DNA of 8,106 nucleotides from an uncultured Rhodanobacteraceae bacterium (GCA_937873105.1 CALMWD010000290.1:1-8106); one strand, 5' to 3'; numbered from the stretch's first letter, positions 1 to 6,979 are shown. Notes: generated from the sequence alone by a model not told the origin. A program made the numbers and translations.

Positions 1-1419
1 GACGCAGTTGTTCAGCGCGAAATGGAACAGCTTGCGACCGCCGCCGTCTTCGGTGCGGCAGATGCCCGCGCCCGCATCCCAGATGCCTTGCAGAACCTCG
101 TAGATCTTCGGCGGCGGGCTCGCGGCCAGTACGCCGGTGCTGGCGTTCCATGCGCCGCTTTCATAGAGGAGTGCATCGTTGGCGTCGCGCACCGCGACAT
201 GCAGCCACATGCGACGCCCTTCGCCGTAGCCGGTCGGCAGCTTGTGTCCGGCGAGATTGGTCACGCGCACGCGCGCATGCAGCGCGGTGTCTCCAGCGGC
301 CAGCGGATCGAGGTCGAGCGCGATCGTTGCGCTGCGTTGCGTGAGCATCTCTTCGGCCCAGACCATCGCCTGCTGGATCGCGCCGCTGCGCTGGGTGTTG
401 GTGCCATACAGGGCGTCGATGACTTTCAGCATCCAGGTGTTGCCGCCGACGAACTCGTGGACAGCAAGCTGGCCGGTGCGCGATCCCGCCGGGTTTTGCA
501 GGCAGGCGCGGGCGTCCGGTGACTGCGAGGTACGCATGTGGCAGCCCTGGCATTCGCGATGCGACGGAACCGTCGTTGGCACCTGGCCGGGTGTTTCCAG
601 CGAGTCGGTCAGCAGCGATTCGCGGAACGCGCTTTGCTGCCATTCGCCGAAGGTGCGCTCGATCGGAAACGGGCGACCCGTGTCGGTGCCGTCGGGCAGG
701 ATGTGCGTGCGCGCGGGCACGCCATTGACGATGGGTGAGAACACGTCGTGGCAGGTGCCGCATTGCGCGCTGCGCGCCATGAACGGCGAATAGACCCAGC
801 CGTGCGGCGGCTGCAACGCGCTGCCTGCCGCGTAGTGCTTGGGGCCGTGGCGGCAGGGGCCGAAATAGCCGTTGCATTCGAGGCTGTCGTCGAGCCACAG
901 ATTGCCGCTGCCCGCGGGTGCCGTCTGGCTGGCAGTGCCGCTTTCGGTCATGCGATGGCAGGTGTGGCAGGTGACGCCGGAGTAGTCGTTGCTGGCGTGA
1001 TCGGCGTCGTCGTGATCACCCAGAAGCAGGCAACCGTTGGTGCCGTTCACCAGCTGGTTCGGTGCGGGCAGGCCGGTCTTGCGCACGCGACCGCCGTACC
1101 AGCCCTGCGAGGTGTGGCAGCGCAGACACCAGTCGCCAACGCCCGGCACGTCGCGATTGGCGACATCCAGTGCGGCCCAGAACAGCGGGTCGCGCGTCGA
1201 ATGCGACATCATCGAGCCACCCCAGGAATCGTGCGGCATGTACGACGCCGCAGGCGGGCTATACAGCGTGCCGTGGCAGGTGGCGCAGGCTTCCGGCTCC
1301 TCAAGGCCCGAACCGAGCCCCGGTTGCGTGCCGTGCGCGGTGAAATCCTGCGCGAGCGTGATCCAGACTGCGGCAAGCAGCCCGAGGCCCGATGCACTCC
1401 GGTACGGCACTCCGGTCAT
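1..1419 (-). CDS. Exported multihaem (at least five-haem) cytochrome c, C-terminus cut by window edge
   Basis: The reading frame is open from an ATG at 1419 to the window edge, giving 473 residues. A stop at 1462-1464 lies upstream in the same frame with no other ATG between, so the start is firm; the ribosome site is weak (GGGGA about 10 bases before it). Residues 11-24 are hydrophobic and fit a Sec signal peptide, so the protein should act in the periplasm or on the outer surface. Five canonical haem c sites are visible: CATCH 45-49, CLRCH 98-102, CHTCH 151-155, CGTCH 220-224 and CQGCH 290-294. Cys182 and Cys189 followed by Arg-His form no standard haem site. After the haems, residues 386-405 contain a VTNLAGHKLPTG stretch followed by RRMWLHV, a beta-rich motif I know from multihaem cytochromes of the cytochrome c554/hydroxylamine-oxidoreductase-like group. 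Electron transfer is the likely role; partner and substrate are unknown. It lies 66 bases after the small exported gene and is probably co-transcribed with it. Confidence 0.9.
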   Translation of the reverse strand, partial: MTGVPYRSASGLGLLAAVWITLAQDFTAHGTQPGLGSGLEEPEACATCHGTLYSPPAASYMPHDSWGGSMMSHSTRDPLFWAALDVANRDVPGVGDWCLRCHTSQGWYGGRVRKTGLPAPNQLVNGTNGCLLLGDHDDADHASNDYSGVTCHTCHRMTESGTASQTAPAGSGNLWLDDSLECNGYFGPCRHGPKHYAAGSALQPPHGWVYSPFMARSAQCGTCHDVFSPIVNGVPARTHILPDGTDTGRPFPIERTFGEWQQSAFRESLLTDSLETPGQVPTTVPSHRECQGCHMRTSQSPDARACLQNPAGSRTGQLAVHEFVGGNTWMLKVIDALYGTNTQRSGAIQQAMVWAEEMLTQRSATIALDLDPLAAGDTALHARVRVTNLAGHKLPTGYGEGRRMWLHVAVRDANDALLYESGAWNASTGVLAASPPPKIYEVLQGIWDAGAGICRTEDGGGRKLFHFALNNCV

Positions 1420-1485
1420 TCGATGTGATCCCCAGTTCCCGAGCGGGAAGCGGGGACGATCTTACCGAACGACCGCGGCGGCGAC

Positions 1486-1755
1486 TCAGTTGCCAGCGAT
1501 GGCGTCGATCCGCTCGCGGCGAATGACGATGCGTGTGTGTTCGCGATTCGCCGCGATCACCACGTCCTTGCCGAACTCGACGACGTAGGCGCCGATAACC
1601 TGGCCGCCGACATGGAAGGCGAGGCCGCTCTTGCTGTCGCGGCTCTTGGCGAGCAGCGTTTCGGTGGCGGTATCGAACGAGGTGTCGGCGGCGTGGGCGT
1701 GGGTCATGGCGAGGCTCAGGCTGAGGGCGAGCAGAATCGGACGCAGTGCGTTCAT
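1486..1755 (-). CDS. Small exported protein of unknown function (89 residues)
   Basis: The ATG at 1755 begins a textbook signal peptide: Asn-Ala-Leu-Arg, a hydrophobic core (PILLALSLSLAM), then THAHA with likely cleavage after Ala22 (AHA|AD). The frame stays open upstream as far as 1944, but the signal peptide fixes the start at 1755; a GGGAA about 5-9 bases ahead is a weak ribosome site. The mature part, about 67 residues, has no Cys, so it binds no haem c. Its second half alternates hydrophobic and charged residues (VIGAYVVEFGKDVVIAA, then TRIVIRRERIDAIAGN), which suggests a small beta-barrel of the SH3 or Sm-like kind; that is only a pattern impression. I do not recognise the family. It sits between two exported cytochrome genes, 133 bases after the propeller gene and 66 before the penta-haem gene, so an accessory role in the same redox system is a reasonable guess. 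Confidence 0.8.
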   Translation of the reverse strand: MNALRPILLALSLSLAMTHAHAADTSFDTATETLLAKSRDSKSGLAFHVGGQVIGAYVVEFGKDVVIAANREHTRIVIRRERIDAIAGN

Positions 1756-1815
1756 GGCGGTTCCCGAAAAGGAGGCGCTTCCCTGCGCCCAATGCGGATT
1801 GGAGTTGACGAAGCG

Positions 1816-1848
1816 GGCGACATCATCACCGCAGGTGATCACGTCGCC
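1816..1848 (-). other. Strong imperfect hairpin between propeller gene and small exported gene
   Basis: GGCGAC (1816-1821) pairs with GTCGCC (1843-1848) and ATCACC (1825-1830) pairs with GGTGAT (1834-1839), around a three-base loop. Three bases on each side between the two stems hold one further pair and two mismatches. In RNA made from the minus strand the hairpin lies 41 bases after the propeller stop and about 60 bases before the next start. No run of U follows it directly, so it is not a standard intrinsic terminator. It could be a weak terminator, an RNA-stabilising end, or a device that sets unequal expression within one transcript. The rest of the 1756-1888 gap holds only a small CCAAT/ATTGG inverted repeat (1789-1802). 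Confidence 0.45.
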
Positions 1849-1888
1849 GCAGGGATTGGTTACGTCAAATCCCGCACAAAGCGGACAG

Positions 1889-4597
1889 TCACTCGAAGCC
1901 GTTGCCGAATACGGTGGTGGTGCAGCCCTGTGCGAATGCCGCATCGAATGCCGTCAGGTCGGCGGCATCGACACTGGGCAGTCCGCTGGCCGCGAGCGAC
2001 CAATCCCAGTTCGCGCGCGGATTTCCTGCGGCATGCGCAGCGTGGAACGCATCGGCATCGGCGGCGGCGAGCGTGCCATCGCCATCGAAATCGGCGCGGC
2101 AGAACGTTGTGGGCGTCGATGTGGCGTCCGTGCCATTCGCGCCGTGGTCGGTTTCATCGGTGTCGAACCAGCCATCGCCATCGCGATCGACGCCTGCGCG
2201 GTACTGGGTGAATGCGGGCACCACGGTGAACACGACTTCGCTGCCCAGTGCGGCGGCGGCACGCAATGCGTCCAGCGTGGTCGGTGCATGTTCGCGATCG
2301 GCCAGCAGCACGTTCTGTGTCGCGTACACGTAGCCGCGCGCAGCGCCATTCACGCGCGCCTTGGCAATCAGGCCGATGCTTCCGGCATCAGCCAGCGACT
2401 TGAAGCTCGCCAGTCGTGCCGTCAGCGTGGCATCGTCGTTGTTGGCGCCGTTGAACAGGATTTGCTGGCCGACGGCGGCGTGCGTGCCAGTGTCGAAACT
2501 CAGCAGGAACGCCTCGACATCGCGACGCAGTTGCAGCGGATTGTTCGGCCCGAAGTTGAAGCCCGCACCGAGCAGTGCGAACAGCGTGTCGAATTCGGAA
2601 TCGCTGTTGAAGCCGAATCCCTTGCGATTGCTGTTCGAGGCGCGGTTCCAGCCGACCTTCTCGGTCAGTCCGCGCAACTGCGCCACCTTTTGCGGCTGCG
2701 GTGCGAGCGGCAGCATCGGATTGTCGATCTCGCCGCTGGTGCCGTTGGGCAGACTGTGGCAGCCGACGCAGGGAGTTGGTCCGAGTGTCGGCTGGTTGAT
2801 GTACACACTTTGCCCATTCACCGGATTGCCGCTACCGCCGGTGACGTTGAGCGTCGTGACGAGCGAGCCGTCGGCATTGCGGTTCGGATTCGGCGGATAG
2901 GCGACATTGGCGAGGAATGCCTCCAGCCTCGCCATGTCCGCCGCCGACGGTTCGCTGGCGCGACCTTGCAGTCCGACAAACGCCGGTGCGAAAGCGGCGA
3001 CGCTTTCACGGTCGCCACGCCAGTGCATTGCGCCATTGCCGACGATGCCGCTGAGTACCTGCGTCACCATCGGGCCTTTCATCGGATGCCAGTCGTCGCA
3101 CACCTGATTCGGGCGACAGGTCTGATTGAAGGATTTCATGTCGCCGGAGGGATTGCCGAGATCCCAGGCAAGAAAGTCGCTTTTCGCGTCGATGTGGCAG
3201 CTTGCGCAGGCGACTTGTCCGAGGCCGCTCGTTGCGTGCGTGTCGTACAGGAGCGGGCGTCCGTTCCTGATTGCCGACGGCGTCGGATCGAAAAAGGCGA
3301 GTCTCGCGGTTTCGGCGGCGCTGGCGGTGTCGATGGTCGAGATCGAACCGTCGAACTTGTTGAGCACGTAAAGCACGCCGCCGTTGGCAGACAGCACCAG
3401 CCCGGTCGGACCCTGACCGACGACGACGCGCGCGAACCGCGTGCCGTCGCTTCCCGAACGGATTACCTGGTTCGATCCCATGCCCGTGATCCAGGCGCGA
3501 CCTTCCGCATCGAACGCGATGGCGCGCGGGTCGCCGAGCGACTGCGCGCGGTTTTCCGGCGTGGTGCTGGTCTGGCCGTAGTCGAGATGCGGATTGAGAT
3601 CGGCGATCGTCTTGGTGGTTGGCACAGCGGGATCGAACTGTGCGATGCGCACGCGCACAAAGCGCGACGTCAGGTTCGGCTCGAACCGGATTTCGTTGGT
3701 CGCTTCTGTGCCCACGGCGCCAACGCGACCGTCGGGCGCGACGCCGAGCGCCATCACCGTGGTCATCAGCCGGTCGGCGTAGGTGATGGTTTGCGCACCC
3801 GTATCGAAGATCGCGACATCGTGGTCGTGCAGGCGACCGCCCGGCATGATCGCCGACCAGTCGCGACCGTTGTCGTCGCGCCACACGCCTTGCGCATCGG
3901 CGCGGACGATCTGTGCTGCGTCTGGCGCGGGCGGATTGGCGGGATTCAACGCCGGAGAGAAGCCGTTGCCCGAATTCGGTGGCGGGTTCTGTCCGCCGTA
4001 AGGCCCGTTGACGTTGTTGACGCCATTGATTCCGACGATCGAAGACCCGTTGCCCGACTCGAAGAAGGCGATGAACACGCGGTTGCCATCGGCGCTGCGC
4101 GCCAGCGCGCGCGGCTCCTCGCCTTCGAGATTGATGATGGTCGGCGCGGCAGCGAGGTTGGCCGGATCAAAGATGCGCAACTGATTGCGGCCCGCGACAC
4201 TGACGTAGGCGCGCTCCGGCGTTCCCGCGAAAACCACGTCGGCGGGCTTGTCGCCGGTGGCGATCGAGGCGCGCACGCGACGACTCGCGAGATCGACGAT
4301 GCTGATCGTGTCCGACAACTGGTTGACCACCCAGACTTCGTTGCCGTTGCGTGCGCGAACGCTTACCGGATCGATCCCGACGGCGATGCTGCCGCTCGCA
4401 ACCGGGCGCGCCTGCGCATCGATGGTGAATACCTCAAGCCGCGCGTCCGCGGTATTCACGGCGAGCAGCAGATTGCCGTCCGCGGTCAATTCCAGCGGGT
4501 GTACGTGCGCCGACTCGAAATTGACGACGCGATGCTGTGCGACCGCCACCGAGCTAAAAGCGAACAAGAGCGACGCGAACGCAAGGCGAATGTGCAT
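1889..4597 (-). CDS. Exported beta-propeller / di-haem cytochrome c protein with C-terminal calcium-binding tail
   Basis: This is a 902-residue exported protein. I chose the ATG at 4597 because it gives a clean signal peptide (residues 1-21, LAFASLLFAFSSVAVAQ); the frame opens 17 codons earlier without one. Residues 25-435 are beta-propeller repeats of the YncE/YVTN type (for example NGNEVWVVNQLSDTISIVDL at 84-103 and GGVLYVLNKFDGSISTID at 406-423). A long Gly/Pro/Asn-rich insertion (185-255) is followed by an HDHD motif (257-260). Two haem c sites follow, CASCH 464-468 and CVGCH 610-614, with GAMHWRGDR (522-530) between them, as in di-haem peroxidase-like cytochromes. Near the end come DRDGDGW (804-810) and ADFDGDG (835-841), calcium loops like those of dockerin or EF-hands, with Cys833 and Cys892 possibly disulfide-bonded. 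It ends in VFGNGFE. The domains imply a periplasmic or surface redox enzyme or electron carrier; the substrate is not evident. The two downstream genes are also exported and probably belong with it. Confidence 0.92.
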   Translation of the reverse strand: MHIRLAFASLLFAFSSVAVAQHRVVNFESAHVHPLELTADGNLLLAVNTADARLEVFTIDAQARPVASGSIAVGIDPVSVRARNGNEVWVVNQLSDTISIVDLASRRVRASIATGDKPADVVFAGTPERAYVSVAGRNQLRIFDPANLAAAPTIINLEGEEPRALARSADGNRVFIAFFESGNGSSIVGINGVNNVNGPYGGQNPPPNSGNGFSPALNPANPPAPDAAQIVRADAQGVWRDDNGRDWSAIMPGGRLHDHDVAIFDTGAQTITYADRLMTTVMALGVAPDGRVGAVGTEATNEIRFEPNLTSRFVRVRIAQFDPAVPTTKTIADLNPHLDYGQTSTTPENRAQSLGDPRAIAFDAEGRAWITGMGSNQVIRSGSDGTRFARVVVGQGPTGLVLSANGGVLYVLNKFDGSISTIDTASAAETARLAFFDPTPSAIRNGRPLLYDTHATSGLGQVACASCHIDAKSDFLAWDLGNPSGDMKSFNQTCRPNQVCDDWHPMKGPMVTQVLSGIVGNGAMHWRGDRESVAAFAPAFVGLQGRASEPSAADMARLEAFLANVAYPPNPNRNADGSLVTTLNVTGGSGNPVNGQSVYINQPTLGPTPCVGCHSLPNGTSGEIDNPMLPLAPQPQKVAQLRGLTEKVGWNRASNSNRKGFGFNSDSEFDTLFALLGAGFNFGPNNPLQLRRDVEAFLLSFDTGTHAAVGQQILFNGANNDDATLTARLASFKSLADAGSIGLIAKARVNGAARGYVYATQNVLLADREHAPTTLDALRAAAALGSEVVFTVVPAFTQYRAGVDRDGDGWFDTDETDHGANGTDATSTPTTFCRADFDGDGTLAAADADAFHAAHAAGNPRANWDWSLAASGLPSVDAADLTAFDAAFAQGCTTTVFGNGFE

Positions 4598-4779
4598 GGG
4601 TAGCTTCCCGTGGGTATCGGAACACGCCGCGTATTCCGCTGACCACAAGCCTGCGCTGCGACTTCGCAGTGATCATGGAAAAATTGTGAAACCCATTCCC
4701 CGCCGCCAGCGATTGCAACAGACAGAACAAGCAAGGATGCAGCGATCGGGATTCGCATACCGGGCATTCTGTCGGACAT
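4598..4779 (-). promoter_or_regulatory. Intergenic region likely holding the promoter of the propeller/di-haem gene
   Basis: This 182-base gap between the baeR stop and the propeller start is visibly richer in A and T than the flanking genes, notably around 4672-4692, as expected of a promoter. Read on the minus strand, TTTTTCCATGAT (4683-4672) partly resembles the E. coli BaeR box. CTGCGA (4656-4661) and TCGCAG (4664-4669) form a short inverted repeat that would fold in the leader RNA. GGGAAG about 8 bases before the ATG at 4597 is a weak ribosome site. I could not fix a convincing -35/-10 pair, and I see no terminator after baeR, so read-through from baeR remains possible. Confidence 0.4.
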
Positions 4780-5466
4780 TCATTCTTCGTAGCGATAGCC
4801 GACGCCATAGACCGAGGTGATCGGGTCGAAGTCGGGGGCGGTTTCGGCGAGTTTGCGGCGGAGGTTCTTGATGTGCGAATCGACGGTGCGGTCGGACACG
4901 ATTCGGTGATCGAGATAGATGGCGTCGAGCAGGCGCGTGCGCGATAGCACATGGCCGGGGCGTTCGTGCAGGGTTGCGAGCAGGCGGAATTCGACGGGCG
5001 TGAGGGCGATGGCGCGGTCGCCGATGCGGGCCTCGAAGCGGTCGCGGTCGAGCATCAGCGTCGCGGCGCTCGCGGGGGCGGAAGACCATTGGCGTGTGCG
5101 CCGCAGCACCGCCCGCGCGCGCGCGACGACTTCGCGTGGCGAGTAGGGTTTGCACAGATAGTCGTCGGCACCGAGTTCGAGTCCGAGCAGGCGGTCGATC
5201 TCGTCGATGCGCGCCGTCAGCATGATGACCGGCACCGTCGAGAAAGTGCGCAGCTCGCGGCAGATGGTCAGTCCGTCCTGTCCGGGCAGCATCAGGTCGA
5301 GCAGCACGATGGATGGATCGAAGGCGCGGATGCGGGCGATGGCATCGCGTCCATCGGCCAGGGATTCGCAGGCGAATCCTTCGCGGGTGAGGTAATCGAC
5401 CAGCAATTGCGCCAGTTTGGGTTCGTCCTCGACGATCAGTGCGCGCGGCGTTGCGTCGTTCATCAT
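4780..5466 (-). CDS. baeR: BaeR-like OmpR-family response regulator
   Basis: This 228-residue DNA-binding response regulator is the usual length for the OmpR/PhoB family. The receiver domain covers about residues 8-123, with acidic pocket Glu13-Asp14, phospho-acceptor Asp57 in LLDLMLPG, Thr84 and Lys106. A winged-helix DNA-binding domain spans about 132-228, with the recognition helix in SDRTVDSHIKNLRRKL (191-206). Identity to E. coli BaeR as I remember it is striking: VEDEPKL, EIDRLLGLELGADDY, CKPYSPREVVAR, DRTVDSHIKNLRRKL and the final VYGVGYR. Phosphorylated BaeR activates envelope-stress genes, in E. coli mdtABCD, acrD and spy. The start is the first of two adjacent ATGs (5466): it overlaps the kinase stop as ATGA, and with no good ribosome site of its own, translation is probably coupled to baeS. 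No efflux genes lie next to it here. BaeR orthology is well supported; the regulon in this organism is unknown. Confidence 0.95.
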   Translation of the reverse strand: MMNDATPRALIVEDEPKLAQLLVDYLTREGFACESLADGRDAIARIRAFDPSIVLLDLMLPGQDGLTICRELRTFSTVPVIMLTARIDEIDRLLGLELGADDYLCKPYSPREVVARARAVLRRTRQWSSAPASAATLMLDRDRFEARIGDRAIALTPVEFRLLATLHERPGHVLSRTRLLDAIYLDHRIVSDRTVDSHIKNLRRKLAETAPDFDPITSVYGVGYRYEE

Positions 5467-6935
5467 GCGCGGCCTGCGGGAAGTTCGAGGGTAATGGCGA
5501 GCCCGCCGAGTGGGCTCGCGCTGGCACCGATGCGACCGCGATGTGCTTCGACGATGCGTTGTGCAATGGCAAGGCCCAACCCGGCGCCGCCCTTGGCGCG
5601 GGCGCGCGAGGCATCGACGCGGTAAAGCCGCTCGAACAGGTGCGGCAGCGCGCTCGTGGGCACGCCCGGCGCGGAATCGTCGATGCGCAGTTGCCAGTCG
5701 CGCCCGCTGCGGCGCAGTGCCAGTTCGATGCGCCCTGGTGCGTCGGTGTAACGCAGCGCGTTCGCGAGCAGATTGCCGAGCAGCTGTTGCAGTCGCTCGC
5801 GGTCGCCGTCGATCCATGCCGGTTCGGCGGGCAGGTCGGTACCGATTCGCAATCCGGCACGATCCGCCTGTGTTGCCCAGGATTGCGCGGTGTCGCGCAC
5901 GAGTTCGACGAGATCGACGCGGCTCATGCGGTAGTCGAGCGTGCCGATGTCGGCCTGAGCGAGGAGGTGCAGGTCCTCGACGAGACGGGTCAGGCGCGAA
6001 ACCTCGCTCGACAGCGATTCGACGGCAGCGCGATCGAGCGGGCGGACGCCGTCTTCCAGTGCGTGCAGTTCGCCGCGCAGCACGCTGATCGGCGTGCGCA
6101 GTTCGTGGGCGACATCGGCGATGTATTCGCGTTGACTGGTGCGTTGGCGGGACAGCGCTTCGGCGAGGCGATTGAAGTCGGTGGCCAGTGCGCCAAACTC
6201 TTCGCGACGTGCAGCATCGATGCGGGTGTCGAAGCGTCCGCCCGCCAGTGCGTGAAAGCCACGCGCGAAGTCCGACAGCGGCCGCAGCGCCCAGCGCGAA
6301 AATGCGTAGGCGGCGATCAGTGCGAGTGGCAGCAGCAGCGCCGCGGTCCATGCACCGCGTCGCGATTGTGAACGCGCGAATTCGCGGTCGAGTTCGGCCG
6401 CCGGTGCGGTCATGCGCGCCAGACGCAGCTCGCCGACGGTTTGTCCATCGACGACGATGGGCCAGCGTCGCAGCGCTGCGTCCAGCGGCATTCGTGGCGA
6501 ACCGGCGACGCGCTCGCCTGCCGCATCGACCAGTTGCAGCCGGGCGCCAAGTTCAAGCGTGTTCCTGGGTGGGCGGGTCGATGGATCGGCCATCGCGGGT
6601 CGGTCGTCGCGGAAGCGCGGCGGTCGGTCGAGTCGTCGCGGCGGGAAGGGTTCGTCGCCTTCTGCTGCGCCAAATCTCATCAGCCGTTGCGGCAAGGGCA
6701 CGCCGGTCACTTCGGACCAGTGATGCGGGTTCGAGCGCATCGCCCACCATTGCGGGTCGTCGCGGTAATGCTGCGCGAGACGGTCGCGGATCTGTTCGGC
6801 GCGTTGCGCCTCCAGCGTGTTGAGGTAATCGACGAAACCCTGGCGGAATGCGAACTGCTGTGCGGCCAGCACGGCAACGACCGCCGCCGCGCCAACGGCG
6901 GCGATCACCAGAAACAGTCGTTGCCACAGTCGCAT
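5463..6935 (-). CDS. baeS: BaeS-like envelope-stress sensor histidine kinase
   Basis: This 490-residue inner-membrane sensor kinase is close in length to E. coli BaeS (467). I chose the ATG at 6935 because it opens directly onto the first membrane helix (residues 8-27); the frame continues upstream only by overlapping the previous gene. The periplasmic sensor region spans about 30-194 and begins with FRQGFVDYL, like FERGFIDYI of E. coli BaeS. The second membrane helix is 195-214, followed by a HAMP linker (about 211-263). The phospho-acceptor is His277 in AHELRTP. The ATP-binding domain shows the N box (Asn388, Asn392 in NLLANALRYT), G1 as DSAPGV (420-425), the F box LFERLYR (433-439) and G2 GGAGLGLAI (449-457). 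DSAPGV and LVEDLH also match BaeS as remembered. A Pro/Arg/Asp-rich stretch (95-125) in the sensor region looks specific to this protein. It phosphorylates BaeR, encoded immediately downstream with a four-base overlap. Expression may be autoregulated through the repeats at 6980-7011. Confidence 0.95.
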   Translation of the reverse strand: MRLWQRLFLVIAAVGAAAVVAVLAAQQFAFRQGFVDYLNTLEAQRAEQIRDRLAQHYRDDPQWWAMRSNPHHWSEVTGVPLPQRLMRFGAAEGDEPFPPRRLDRPPRFRDDRPAMADPSTRPPRNTLELGARLQLVDAAGERVAGSPRMPLDAALRRWPIVVDGQTVGELRLARMTAPAAELDREFARSQSRRGAWTAALLLPLALIAAYAFSRWALRPLSDFARGFHALAGGRFDTRIDAARREEFGALATDFNRLAEALSRQRTSQREYIADVAHELRTPISVLRGELHALEDGVRPLDRAAVESLSSEVSRLTRLVEDLHLLAQADIGTLDYRMSRVDLVELVRDTAQSWATQADRAGLRIGTDLPAEPAWIDGDRERLQQLLGNLLANALRYTDAPGRIELALRRSGRDWQLRIDDSAPGVPTSALPHLFERLYRVDASRARAKGGAGLGLAIAQRIVEAHRGRIGASASPLGGLAITLELPAGRA

Positions 6936-6979
6936 GGCGCGGACGATAGCGGCGGCCGCCACTGTGCCGAAAGGAGGCT

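Noticed and set aside
161..898. A 245-codon minus-strand frame overlapping the penta-haem gene in another frame
   Set aside because: The overlapping frame with five CxxCH sites and a signal peptide is clearly the coding one; this one is Arg-rich shadow text.
1756..1944. Upstream extension of the small exported gene with several Cys (CPLCAG, NPCGDVITCGDD)
   Set aside because: Use of this extension would bury the signal peptide inside the protein. It also overlaps the end of the propeller gene and coincides with the hairpin, whose repeats account for the repeated CGD pattern.
1631..4603. A 990-codon open frame on the plus strand
   Set aside because: It lies exactly opposite the propeller/di-haem gene. 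Its product is low in recognisable domains and rich in Arg, Ala, Gly and Val, as expected for the antisense of a GC-rich gene. The minus strand has a signal peptide, two haem sites and calcium loops.
4486..4779. A 97-codon minus-strand frame whose ATG directly abuts the baeR stop (TGAATG) and whose start looks like a signal peptide (MRIPIAASLLVLSVAIAGG)
   Set aside because: It runs into the propeller gene in another frame for over 100 bases, its third codon positions are far poorer in G/C than those of the neighbours, and the later part is Arg/Ser-rich antisense-like text. It is more likely promoter sequence. Conservation of the first 30 codons in relatives would reopen the case.
4780..6351. 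A single 523-codon minus-strand frame that reads through into BaeR
   Set aside because: Only the last 228 codons are a real protein. The preceding part is the baeS gene read out of frame, Arg/Ala-rich, and does not represent a fused kinase-regulator.
5439..6371. A 310-codon plus-strand frame opposite baeS
   Set aside because: It is antisense to a kinase with all its catalytic boxes intact; it shows no domain of its own.
6951..6960. GGCGGCCGCC palindrome before baeS, as a possible operator
   Set aside because: Short GC palindromes are common in DNA of this composition and nothing else supports it.
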